Assembly: GCA_947387575.1 (NCBI GenBank)
Contig: CANDOC010000004.1
Location: forward strand, 124,001 to 188,000
DNA: 64,000 bases
Source of the DNA: Spongorhabdus nitratireducens
GTDB taxonomy: Bacteria; Pseudomonadota; Gammaproteobacteria; Pseudomonadales; Endozoicomonadaceae
Direction of reading: 5' to 3'
The first letter of the stretch is position 1; each line of letters opens with the position of its first letter. Below are positions 16,929 to 24,527 of this stretch, piece after piece. The translations under genes and the position numbers were made by a program. The notes beneath the pieces are model-generated. The model was not told the origin of the DNA. It saw only the letters and a list, made by a program, of their open reading frames with translations, and made no database searches.

Positions 16929-16944
16929 TGGCACACTCCCTGCT
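16929..16944 (+). promoter_or_regulatory. Sigma-54 (RpoN)-type promoter
   Basis: TGGCACACTCCCTGCT fits the -24/-12 consensus TGGCAC-R-N4-TTGC-W at every fixed position except one (C for the first T of TTGC), with the GG-to-GC spacing intact. Transcription would begin near 16955. A sigma-70 reading (TTGGCA-N17-TAGATA) overlaps it and cannot be excluded. Confidence 0.6.
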
Positions 16945-16954
16945 CTTACCTAGA

Positions 16955-17201
16955 TAAAATAAAAACAATAAGTCTCTGATAACAACAATAACAATGAGTA
17001 CAGAACAAAGCTGACAAGTTGATAGGTTTACGAGATGGCTGTCTGGATCGGACGCCGGTTGCAGGACCCACGAGAAGCTGTTGCAACAGCTCACCGTCAG
17101 GCGACAGGAAACGAAACAGAAACTTCCCCCCCTCATCAGCCAGTTTGTAAATGTATCCACTTGAATGCTTTACCTTGCGGGGCCCGGATGGCCCCGTTTT
17201 T
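16955..17201 (+). ncRNA. Candidate Hfq-binding small RNA, CrcZ-like in design
   Basis: Between the sigma-54-like promoter and a strong terminator lies a stretch of about 250 bases without a convincing gene. Its first 40 bases contain several overlapping AAnAAnAA motifs (AACAATAA at 16964, AACAACAA at 16981, AACAATAA at 16984, AATAACAA at 16987), and a second A-rich patch (GAAACGAAACAGAAAC) lies near 17108-17123. Pseudomonas CrcZ/CrcY RNAs share this design: sigma-54 promoter, AAnAAnAA motifs that titrate Hfq/Crc, and an intrinsic terminator. Alternatively it is a terminated leader of the aminotransferase gene at 17324. The motifs are seen; the function is inferred. Confidence 0.45.
17178..17201 (+). 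terminator. Strong rho-independent terminator
   Basis: CGGGGCC (17178-17184) and GGCCCCG (17190-17196) form a GC-only stem with a 5-base loop, followed by TTTTT and a pyrimidine run. It ends whatever is transcribed from the 16929 promoter, or attenuates the downstream aminotransferase gene. It lies 123 bp before the start codon at 17324. Confidence 0.88.
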
Positions 17202-17323
17202 CTTTCTATTTCCCGCCCGTTTTCAATATTTTTCTCATCTTCTGACCTTTAAAGCCTTGTTCGGTATTGGCGTACCTGCCAATGCTTGTCTAGCTTTATC
17301 TCTTTATCTTCACTGAGGATGCT

Positions 17324-18589
17324 ATGGCTGCAGGTATGCTTGATGCCGGCCGGGTGTGGCAGGCTTATTCGTCGCTGGGTAAATCCACCCTGCAGGTTGT
17401 CGGGAGTCAGGGTGTTCGAGTACAGCTGGCGGATAACCGCACCCTGTTGGATGGCACCATGGGTTGGTGGGCCGCTCTGTTTGGTTATCGTCATCCCGAT
17501 ATTGAAGCGGCCATGCAGCAGCAGCTGGAAACCCTGCCTCACTACCCCTTCTATTCCGAATTGATTCATGAACCGGCAGTTAAGCTGGCAGATCGTCTGG
17601 TGGATATCACGCCAGGCGATATGGCAGGAGTAGTCTTTTCAGAATCCGGCTCCAGTGCGATTGAAGTCGGGATGAAGATGGCCCTGCAGTACTGGCAGCT
17701 TAAGGGGCTTTCCCGCAAAAAACGTTTTGCGGCCCCGTCCAACAGCTTTCATGGTGATACCTTCGGGGCGATGTCATTGTGCGGGCCGGATAACGATATG
17801 TTTGGACGTTATGCCGGTGTTGCCGAACCGGCACTGTTTTTCTCTCCACCACCGGAAGGTCGTGATCGCCCGTTTACCCAGGATGATCTGGCTTCAGTCA
17901 GGGCGCTGTTTGAATCCCGAAGCGAAGAAATTGCGGCGCTGGTGATTGAGCCATTGCTGCAGGGTCTTGCAGGGCTCAGACCGTATTCCTGTGAATATTT
18001 GGCGGCGCTGCGTCAGCTCTGTGCAGAATATGATGTGCTGTTTATAGCTGATGAGGTAGCAGTCGGCTTTGCTAAAACAGGTTCCCTGTTTGCCTGTGAG
18101 CAGGCTAATGTTGAGCCGGATATTCTCTGTCTGGGGAAAACCCTGACCGCTGGTACCGTATCACTTGGCGCTACCGTGGTATCAGCAAAGGTTGCTGACG
18201 TTACCCGGCAAGAGCCCTTTATTCACGGGGCAACCTATATGGCTAATGCACTGGCCTGTACAGCTGCCAATGCCTGTCTTGATCTGCTTGAAACCGGTCA
18301 CTGGAAAAACGAGGTTGAACGTATATCGACTCAGGTGAAGGGTGAGCTTGAAGCTTGCCTTGATCTTCCCGGTGTCAAGCATATTCGTAATATCGGTCTG
18401 CTGTTCGGGGTCTGTGGCGACAAGTCGCTGGATATTGCCAACTTTCGTCAGCAGGCGATTGATCAGGGCGCTGTATTAAGAGGTGTGGGTAATACGGCCA
18501 TGTTGGTGGTTCCGCTGGGCACAGATCCGGATGATATCAGTCAGCTGACAGGTACTATGAAGAATCTGCTGCGATCCGCTTTTGTCTGA
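17324..18589 (+). CDS. BioA-like class III aminotransferase
   Basis: The 421-residue PLP enzyme aligns along its length with adenosylmethionine-8-amino-7-oxononanoate aminotransferase (BioA). It keeps an N-terminal WQAYSS (Tyr15), the GWWAALFGY double Trp (48/49), an HGDTFG motif (Asp145), the DEVAVGF strand, PLP lysine Lys272 in CLGKTLTAGT, and a C-terminal LRGVGN arginine. The residue matching E. coli Tyr144 is Phe142 here, a position linked to SAM use. No other biotin gene is nearby. The gene instead leads a small set with an SDR (54 bp on) and a 2OG oxygenase. It may be true BioA or a paralogue acting on another omega-amino substrate. Confidence 0.8.
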   Translation: MAAGMLDAGRVWQAYSSLGKSTLQVVGSQGVRVQLADNRTLLDGTMGWWAALFGYRHPDIEAAMQQQLETLPHYPFYSELIHEPAVKLADRLVDITPGDMAGVVFSESGSSAIEVGMKMALQYWQLKGLSRKKRFAAPSNSFHGDTFGAMSLCGPDNDMFGRYAGVAEPALFFSPPPEGRDRPFTQDDLASVRALFESRSEEIAALVIEPLLQGLAGLRPYSCEYLAALRQLCAEYDVLFIADEVAVGFAKTGSLFACEQANVEPDILCLGKTLTAGTVSLGATVVSAKVADVTRQEPFIHGATYMANALACTAANACLDLLETGHWKNEVERISTQVKGELEACLDLPGVKHIRNIGLLFGVCGDKSLDIANFRQQAIDQGAVLRGVGNTAMLVVPLGTDPDDISQLTGTMKNLLRSAFV

Positions 18590-18643
18590 TTTTATGGGTA
18601 TTATTGAGCCATTGATTCAGTAATAACTCAGAAGGTGGACACA

Positions 18644-19354
18644 GTGCTCGATCTGAATGACCGCGTCATTATGATTTCCGGTGCCAACAGAGGCATAGGG
18701 CAGGCTGTTGCAGAAAACCTGTTGGAAGCAGGTTGTCGTTTGAGTCTGGGAGTACGTAACCCGGATCAGGTTGATGAAAAACTGTTGGCTTCAGATCAGG
18801 TGCTGGTTTGCCAGTATGATGCGGCGGATCCTGACGGTGCATTGCAATGGGTTGAACAGACCATCGCTCAATTCGGCCAGCTTGACGGTATTGTGAATAA
18901 CGCCGGTATCTATCGTGCTGTCAGCATCGAAGAAGGCGATGAAGAAGATCTGGATGCCATGTGGGAGGTCAATGTCAAAGGCCCCTGGCGCCTGATGCGG
19001 GCGGCGTTCCCCCGGTTGAAACAGAGCAGTCAAGCCAGAATTATCAATATCATCAGCCTGTCCGGCAAACGTCTGAAAAGTGTTGGCACCACCGGCTATG
19101 CCATGAGCAAGTTTGCGGCTCGGGCTTTGCACCAAGGGTGCCGTCAGGCCGGATGGGATGACGGTATTCGCGCTACCGCGATTTGTACCAGCTTTGTTAA
19201 AACCGATATGGCGTCTGAAGTTGTATCTACCTGCCCGGAAGATGTCACCCGCCCCGAAGAAGTGGCTGATAATGTCCGCTTCCTGCTTGCTCAGCCGGAT
19301 CATGCCACCATCAATGAGCTGCATATCAACTGCCGGCTGGAGCCGGAATACTGA
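18644..19354 (+). CDS. Short-chain dehydrogenase/reductase
   Basis: This classical-length SDR (236 residues) has the cofactor loop SGANRGIG, the NNAG motif (IVNNAGIY), a catalytic Ser (IISLSGKR) and YAMSKFAAR as the YxxxK pair. I chose the GTG at 18644 because AGAAGG lies 8 bases upstream; the GTG at 18635 has no suitable ribosome-binding site. The residue set predicts NAD(P)-dependent alcohol/ketone conversion. It follows the BioA-like gene by 54 bp and is probably co-transcribed with it, so it may act on the same pathway. The substrate is unknown. Confidence 0.88.
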   Translation: MLDLNDRVIMISGANRGIGQAVAENLLEAGCRLSLGVRNPDQVDEKLLASDQVLVCQYDAADPDGALQWVEQTIAQFGQLDGIVNNAGIYRAVSIEEGDEEDLDAMWEVNVKGPWRLMRAAFPRLKQSSQARIINIISLSGKRLKSVGTTGYAMSKFAARALHQGCRQAGWDDGIRATAICTSFVKTDMASEVVSTCPEDVTRPEEVADNVRFLLAQPDHATINELHINCRLEPEY

Positions 19355-19362
19355 TATAGACT

Positions 19363-19396
19363 GCCTGAAACTAACCCTAACTGTTGAGTTTCAGGC
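19363..19396 (+). promoter_or_regulatory. 10-bp hairpin abutting the start codon of the 116-aa gene
   Basis: GCCTGAAACT (19363-19372) pairs perfectly with AGTTTCAGGC (19387-19396), and the ATG of the next gene begins at the following base. The hairpin lies just after the SDR stop codon. It could cover the ribosome-binding region and limit translation of the 116-residue protein, or act as a weak terminator; there is no T-run. Confidence 0.5.
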
Positions 19397-19747
19397 ATGA
19401 CTGTTATCTGTCTTCACGAGCACGAACTGATTTCCGGTGCAGATAGCTCAGCATACGAACGAGAAGTGGCTGAGACTATCTGCTCTCTTGATATTCCCGG
19501 ATTACTGGAAGCCCGTTTACTGAAAGGCTTCAAAGGTGAAAGGGATGGGAAATATGCCGTGCTCTGGATTTTTGAAAGTCCCGAAGCCATTGCAGACAAT
19601 TTCGGAACACTGGAAAACCCGCGCTGGCCAGAGCCATGGCTGCACTATGAAAATAAAGTGCTGGCCAAATATCTGGATTGTGAGCCTGATGCGATCCGTT
19701 TTACGGATTATTTGGAGGTCGCAGGAAAGGTTTTTAAGTCTGCCTGA
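19397..19747 (+). CDS. Uncharacterised 116-aa protein
   Basis: I do not recognise the family with confidence. The sequence has no signal peptide or membrane helix. The pattern (a beta strand, helix EREVAETICSL, strand LLEARLLKGFKGERDGKYAVLWIFES, helix, then NPRWPEPWLHYENKVLAKYLD and a final strand) suggests a ferredoxin-like or dimeric alpha/beta-barrel fold of the kind seen in small monooxygenase-like proteins. It lies 42 bp after the SDR and 160 bp before the 2OG oxygenase. A CTTTGTT/AACAAAG hairpin follows near 19753. Confidence 0.7.
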   Translation: MTVICLHEHELISGADSSAYEREVAETICSLDIPGLLEARLLKGFKGERDGKYAVLWIFESPEAIADNFGTLENPRWPEPWLHYENKVLAKYLDCEPDAIRFTDYLEVAGKVFKSA

Positions 19748-19907
19748 CGTAGCTTTGTTATATGCAACAAAGTCAGTCTTTTGAAGGTTTACCTACCGGT
19801 ACTAACATCCTGTAATTTCAAATTCCTTACACTTTGCTGTCTGTTTTTTGATCAGAAAAAGTCATAAGATGAGTAGGCATTTATAACTATATTTTGAGCG
19901 ATATGCC

Positions 19908-20747
19908 ATGGACGTTCAGGTTGTAGACTACTCAGTCGCTGACGCACCAGAAAAATTTGTAGAGTCTCTGCGCGAGACGGGTTTTGCGGTTTTAACCAAT
20001 CATCCTGTTCAACAGCAGCTGGTTGAATCGATTTACAGTAACTGGCTGGATTTTTTCAACTCCGAAGCCAAACATGATTTTGCTTTTGACCCTGAAAATC
20101 AGGATGGCTACTTCTCTCCTGATATTTCCGAGATTGCAAAAGGCCATACCAAAAAAGACATCAAGGAGTACTACCATATTTTCCCTTCAGGCCGGGTTCC
20201 TGCCGAACTGGAAGAGGAGATCAGAGGGTACTACAACGATACCTCAGAGCTGGCAGGTGAATTGCTGGGCTGGATTGAAGCGCACAGTCCGGAGGCAGTA
20301 AAAGCAAAATTCTCCGAGCCATTGCCCAATATGATCAGGGACACGCCAAACACTTTGCTGCGTGTGCTGCATTATCCGCCGTTTAATGGTGAAGAAGAGC
20401 CTGGCGCCATTCGTGCCGGTGCTCATGAAGATATTAACCTGATTACTATTCTTCCTGCTGCCAATGAACCCGGCCTTCAGGTAAAGCTGAAAGATGGTAC
20501 CTGGGCTGATGTGCCGTGTAACTTTGGTAATCTGATTATCAACACGGGTGATATGTTGCAGGAAGCGTCCGGTGGTTACTTTCCTTCGACCAGCCACAGG
20601 GTCATCAATCCGACCGGCGGTGCGCAGGAAAACTCCAGAATGTCGCTGCCTCTTTTCCTGCATCCCCGTTCTGAAGTTGTGCTGTCTGAGCGTCACACTC
20701 AGCACAGCTACCTGATGGAAAGGCTGAAAGAGTTAGGTCTTATCTGA
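19908..20747 (+). CDS. 2-oxoglutarate/Fe(II)-dependent oxygenase, isopenicillin N synthase-like
   Basis: This 279-residue enzyme has an N-terminal DIOX_N segment and a C-terminal double-stranded beta-helix. The iron-binding triad is visible as His173-x-Asp175 (GAHEDINLIT) and His230 (STSHRVINP), and the 2-oxoglutarate-binding Arg244-x-Ser246 as NSRMSLP. Such enzymes hydroxylate, desaturate or cyclise small molecules using O2 and 2-oxoglutarate. It is 160 bp downstream of the 116-residue gene with its own AT-rich upstream region, so it may have a separate promoter. With the aminotransferase and SDR it suggests tailoring or breakdown of an amino-containing metabolite. Confidence 0.9.
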   Translation: MDVQVVDYSVADAPEKFVESLRETGFAVLTNHPVQQQLVESIYSNWLDFFNSEAKHDFAFDPENQDGYFSPDISEIAKGHTKKDIKEYYHIFPSGRVPAELEEEIRGYYNDTSELAGELLGWIEAHSPEAVKAKFSEPLPNMIRDTPNTLLRVLHYPPFNGEEEPGAIRAGAHEDINLITILPAANEPGLQVKLKDGTWADVPCNFGNLIINTGDMLQEASGGYFPSTSHRVINPTGGAQENSRMSLPLFLHPRSEVVLSERHTQHSYLMERLKELGLI

Positions 20748-20761
20748 TTTTCGGGATTCTC

Positions 20762-20796
20762 TTACCGGGCGATAGTAAATGACTGTCGCCCGGTAA
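20762..20796. terminator. Strong hairpin between convergent oxygenase and yjjB genes
   Basis: TTACCGGGCGA (20762-20772) pairs perfectly with TCGCCCGGTAA (20786-20796). It lies 14 bases after the oxygenase stop codon. It has no clean T-run, but the position and stem strength fit transcription termination or 3'-end protection. Confidence 0.6.
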
Positions 20797-20809
20797 TAAT
20801 TGCCTCTAA

Positions 20810-20868
20810 GAGCTTGCTCATAATCTTTCGCGGATAGCGAAGTATCTGAGGCTTTTATCGGCTGTTGA
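20810..20868 (-). repeat. Truncated copy of the fold-back element at 55411-55570
   Basis: The first 31 bases (from GAGCTTGCTCATAATC) match the left end of the element at 55411 with one substitution. After an internal deletion the sequence rejoins the element's right part at GGCTTTTATCGGC. The fragment runs across the 3' end of yjjB, so the yjjB stop codon (TAA at 20855-20857 on the minus strand) and the last few residues are shared with the repeat. Confidence 0.65.
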
Positions 20869-21349
20869 TAAAGCCCAGCAGTTTCACATCCCTCACACTT
20901 TTGCCACGCAACAACAGGTTGGGTAGCGCAACACCAATTGCCAGCGACAACAAAATAAACAACGTATGCAGTCCATTTCGCAATGTGGCGTAAAGCAGTT
21001 CCTGGTTCAGCTCCGGATTGCGGGTCAGCTCCATCAGTCCCAGCATGGTGCTGTAGGCGTAGGTGCCCGGCACCATGGGAATCATTGCTGGCAGAGAGTA
21101 AATCACTGAAGGTGTCAGCAGCCGGGAGCAGATAAACAGGCTGATAATACCGGCAATACAAGCGGCAAACAGACTGGCGCCGATAACACCGCCACCGTGT
21201 TCGATATAAATGCTGCGCACCAGACAGGCGACAGCGGCAACCAGCATCGCCAGTGGTACCCGTTTCAGGGCAACGCCGAAGATGGTGGCAAAACCGCCGG
21301 CGACCATCATGGCGTAGATCATTCGCAGTATCAGTTCCTGGTTCAGCAT
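20855..21349 (-). CDS. yjjB: Threonine/serine exporter family, small subunit (YjjB/DUF3815)
   Basis: The 164-residue membrane protein has about five transmembrane helices and the family segment GGVIGASLFAACIAGIISLF, with LPAMIPMVPGTYAYSTMLG after it. The ATG at 21349 overlaps the stop of yjjP by one base (TGATG), so I prefer it to a GTG-type start further upstream. YjjB and YjjP together form a split ThrE-type exporter; in E. coli YjjPB exports succinate. The C-terminal residues FINSR and the stop lie in a repeat fragment, so the natural end may have been altered. Confidence 0.88.
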   Translation of the reverse strand: MLNQELILRMIYAMMVAGGFATIFGVALKRVPLAMLVAAVACLVRSIYIEHGGGVIGASLFAACIAGIISLFICSRLLTPSVIYSLPAMIPMVPGTYAYSTMLGLMELTRNPELNQELLYATLRNGLHTLFILLSLAIGVALPNLLLRGKSVRDVKLLGFINSR

Positions 21350-22140
21350 CAGAGTCCAACCCCCACCAGTGACATGGCAATCCACATTCCAAGTGCGATG
21401 GAAAATGCTGTCAGGGTACCGTGAACCCCGCGGGCCAGTCCCACCATATAATGTCCGTGTAGCATATCGATCAGACTGTTAATCAGCGGAATCCCCGGTA
21501 CCAGAAACAGAATTGAGGTTGCCATGGCAACTTCCGGGTGACTGCCGATATGCATCAGCTTGCCGACACCGGCAACACTTTCTGTCACCAGTGCGGTGGT
21601 GGCTACAATCAGAAACGGGTTGTATTTCAGTGAATGCAGCAGATGACGGAAGATAAAACCACAAAAGGTGGCAAGCGCTGTCATCAGCATGACCAGTCCA
21701 TCACCACCGGCCAGCCCTGACAGTCCGGCGGTACCAAGAGGTGCCATCAGCATCAGCAACCAGATCGGGTAACTGTTTTTATTGGACAGTGTTGATAGTT
21801 TCTTTTTCAGGGACTCTGCTGGCAAGCTGCGGCGTTTGGCCTGCCAGCTCAGACGACTGATGGCAGATACGGTAGACAGCTGCACCGTATGATGTTCGAT
21901 ATGACGGAACTGGGTAATGGCGTGACCGTGAGGTGCTGCTTCTTTCTGTCCCTGTAGGGTGATCGTGATCCCGGAATGGGAAAAGAACAGCTCCGGGCGG
22001 TATCCCAGACTTTCAGCAATTCGCAGGGTATTTCGTTTGACCCGCTCGGTATGAGCACCGGACTGCATCAGCAGTGCTGCAACATCCAGTAATAATTCGG
22101 CCGCCTCGCCGGGTGCAGTATAGGAGCGCGTATCCGTCAC
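21349..22140 (-). CDS. yjjP: Threonine/serine exporter family, large subunit (YjjP/DUF1212)
   Basis: This 263-residue protein has an N-terminal cytosolic domain (about 1-115, with LLMQSGAHTERVKRNTLRIAESLGY) typical of ThrE/YjjP, followed by about five transmembrane helices (about 125-260) with FLVPGIPLINSLIDMLHGHYMVGLARG. It is co-translated with yjjB through a one-base stop/start overlap. The pair exports dicarboxylate or hydroxy-amino acids, with succinate the known E. coli substrate, which fits the fumarate-respiration genes elsewhere in the window. Confidence 0.9.
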   Translation of the reverse strand: MTDTRSYTAPGEAAELLLDVAALLMQSGAHTERVKRNTLRIAESLGYRPELFFSHSGITITLQGQKEAAPHGHAITQFRHIEHHTVQLSTVSAISRLSWQAKRRSLPAESLKKKLSTLSNKNSYPIWLLMLMAPLGTAGLSGLAGGDGLVMLMTALATFCGFIFRHLLHSLKYNPFLIVATTALVTESVAGVGKLMHIGSHPEVAMATSILFLVPGIPLINSLIDMLHGHYMVGLARGVHGTLTAFSIALGMWIAMSLVGVGL

Positions 22141-22242
22141 TCAGTTCTCCTGTAAGAGTGATGTATTGCCTGTTGAAAGGTCAGGCTTTGCAGATCATAG
22201 ATATTATCTTGGAATCATTGAAAGCATAAATCCGGAATGACA

Positions 22243-23634
22243 CTAGGATATTTTCACATTCAGTGTTCCTTGGCGCAGATAGAGCAGGGCGGTAGCCACA
22301 ATGGCATTACCTGCCATTCCTGCAATCAGACTGTTGAGTCCAAGACTTTGTTCCAGTGACATGATTTCCCACAGGGTTACGGTGATCAGTCCGGCCAGTG
22401 CCGGCAGGAAAAACTGCCGTGGGGTGGTGTTGCGTACAAACAATGAAAACAGCAAAGGTATTGCAACTGTGGGTCCCCAGAACCTGAATGCATACAGAAT
22501 CAGATCCATCACATCTTCCCCTGTCAGACTCAATAGCAGGGCCAGGCTTCCGATAATCAGGGTACAGCCCCGGGCCAGCGCAAGATAGCGTTGTTCCGGC
22601 AAGGGTTTCCTGAATAAGGGTTTCAGCAAGTCGTGAGAAAGCGCTACACCGGCAGTGTTCAGATAGCTGTCAGCAGAAGACATGACCGCGGCGAGAATGC
22701 CACAAACCACCAGACTTTTGGTGAAATCTGACAACAGGGTGTTCAGCATAAACTGAAAGCTGTCCCCTGATACCAGGTTGGGCGCAATGCCATGGGCAAT
22801 CAGGCCCAGCATGCCACAGGTGATAATAATCGGGATCACCAGTAACCCGGCCAGCACCAGAGCACCGCTGGCCTGTTCGCTGTTTTTGGCCATGGTCACC
22901 CGCTGAATCACCGGAGGAATCAGCATATCGCCAATGGCAAAGCTGAGAAACAGCGAGACAGCACCGGCTATTCCCAATTCGCCAAAGCCGATGACTTTTT
23001 CTATAGGGGTGGTGCTCATCAGTTGCTGATAGCCACCCAGTGATTCCAGTCCGACGCCCAGCAGCAACAATAGACCGGCAACGATAAGGAAAGCCTGCAG
23101 GGTATCGGTAGCGACCACGGCCCGGATTCCGCAGTAGCTGGAGTAAGCCATGATAATCACCGCTCCGGCAATCATATTGAAGGTTGTCGGAGTGGGCAGC
23201 AGTAATGATGCCAGTCGCCCCATGGCAGCTGTCTGGGCGGCGATAATGCCAATACAGAACAATAGCCAGAACAACGCAGTACAGGTGCGGGCGGTTTCGC
23301 CATAGGCATCGGCAATCAGGTCGCCGACGCTGATAATCCGACCCTTGCGAAATATTCTGGGAGCAAGCAATGAGGTCAGAATCAGCTGATAGCTCAATCC
23401 AAGCAGACCATAGGCATAGATCATCGAGTCCTGATGAACCTTCTCCAGAGTACCCAGAATACTGCCGCTGCCAATTTCCGTTGCCACCAGACTGAGACAC
23501 AGTCCGACGGTGCCGAAAAAGCCGGGAGACAATGCATAGTCTCGCAGATTGCGAATATGCAGACAGTACTTGAAGCCTATACCCAGTGTGACAACCAGAA
23601 AGGCCAGCAGAACAAACCAGGCCAGATTACTCAT
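22243..23634 (-). CDS. Sodium:solute symporter family protein
   Basis: The 463-residue inner-membrane protein has about thirteen hydrophobic helices. SSS-family features include GTVGLCLSLVATEIGSGSILGTLE in helix 1 to 2, GRIISVGDLIADAYGE, and the helix 8 region CGILAAVMSSADSYLNTAGVALSHDL, with the Ser pair that helps bind Na+. It imports a solute with Na+, but the substrate cannot be read from sequence. It stands alone: yjjP starts 102 bp beyond its stop on the same strand, and yceH is divergent. Confidence 0.9.
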   Translation of the reverse strand: MSNLAWFVLLAFLVVTLGIGFKYCLHIRNLRDYALSPGFFGTVGLCLSLVATEIGSGSILGTLEKVHQDSMIYAYGLLGLSYQLILTSLLAPRIFRKGRIISVGDLIADAYGETARTCTALFWLLFCIGIIAAQTAAMGRLASLLLPTPTTFNMIAGAVIIMAYSSYCGIRAVVATDTLQAFLIVAGLLLLLGVGLESLGGYQQLMSTTPIEKVIGFGELGIAGAVSLFLSFAIGDMLIPPVIQRVTMAKNSEQASGALVLAGLLVIPIIITCGMLGLIAHGIAPNLVSGDSFQFMLNTLLSDFTKSLVVCGILAAVMSSADSYLNTAGVALSHDLLKPLFRKPLPEQRYLALARGCTLIIGSLALLLSLTGEDVMDLILYAFRFWGPTVAIPLLFSLFVRNTTPRQFFLPALAGLITVTLWEIMSLEQSLGLNSLIAGMAGNAIVATALLYLRQGTLNVKIS

Positions 23635-23791
23635 ACCAGATTACTCATAATTGTTGCGTAAAAATTACAGTAGTCAGGAAGCCATTAAATTTAGCTGATA
23701 TCAGCCATATCCACATGCCAGTCTGATACCATGACCCTGATAGAATGTGACGGTAACAGCCAATACTTTCAGTGCAGGGAGTTTCTGCATC

Positions 23792-24442
23792 ATGGATATA
23801 AACCTGAGCGCCAGTGAAGCACGTGTGATCGGTTGCATGCTGGAAAAAGAGAGTACCACTCCGGATCAGTATCCACTGACCCTGAACGGCCTGACCAATG
23901 CCTGCAATCAGAAGAGCAATCGTGATCCGGTGATGAACCTGTCCGAAGCTGAAGTCAGAACAACCCTGAATGATCTGATTGAGCAGCTGATCGTGCGGGA
24001 AGAGGAAGGTGCCCGGGTCAGCAAGTTCAAACACCGGTTCTGTAATACCCCTTTCAGCAGCCTGCAGTTGAGTGAGCAGGAGCGGGCGATTGTCTGTGTG
24101 ATGCTGTTAAGAGGACCGCAAACACCGGGCGAACTAAGAAGCCGTACCGGTAGACTGGCCAAGTTCAGTGACGTCAAAGTGGTAGAACAGGTACTGCAGG
24201 AGATGATCGGCAAAGAGCTGGTGGTGCAGTTGCCGCGTGAAGCCGGAAAGCGTGAATCCCGCTTTGCCCATCTTTTTTCTGGTCCTGTAGAAGTGAGTGC
24301 TGCTGTTTCTGCGCAGCCTGCCGCCGATACCGGTACTAATGACAAAGATAAAATTCGCCAGCTGGAGCAGGAAGTCGAAGAGCTGAAAGCCGAAGTTGAA
24401 AGACTGAAGGCCGAGCTGGCCAGAGCTCTTCAAGATAGCTGA
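23792..24442 (+). CDS. yceH: YceH family protein (DUF480)
   Basis: The 216-residue protein has the E. coli YceH length and its winged-helix repeats: LSASEARVIGCMLEKESTTPDQYPLTLNGLTNACNQKSNR (about 4-43), then RTTLNDLIEQLIV and a second unit around ERAIVCVMLLRGPQTPGELRSRT. A C-terminal coiled coil (about 180-214) follows. I chose the ATG at 23792; an upstream GTG would add 15 residues absent from the family. The function is unknown, though the fold suggests nucleic-acid binding. Confidence 0.92.
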   Translation: MDINLSASEARVIGCMLEKESTTPDQYPLTLNGLTNACNQKSNRDPVMNLSEAEVRTTLNDLIEQLIVREEEGARVSKFKHRFCNTPFSSLQLSEQERAIVCVMLLRGPQTPGELRSRTGRLAKFSDVKVVEQVLQEMIGKELVVQLPREAGKRESRFAHLFSGPVEVSAAVSAQPAADTGTNDKDKIRQLEQEVEELKAEVERLKAELARALQDS

Positions 24443-24527
24443 TTCGGAAATCTGACCAACAGCATCACAAAAATCTGTTTCCGAAGGCTGCTAAAACTGG
24501 CAGGGATTGCCAAAGGATTACCACGGA

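Noticed and set aside
16807-17316. Overlapping open frames on both strands (117 and 93 codons) in the regulatory region before the aminotransferase
   Set aside because: They cross the palindromes, the sigma-54-type promoter and the terminator, contain unusual runs of Cys, Ser or Phe, and lack ribosome-binding sites. A regulatory/RNA reading explains the region better.
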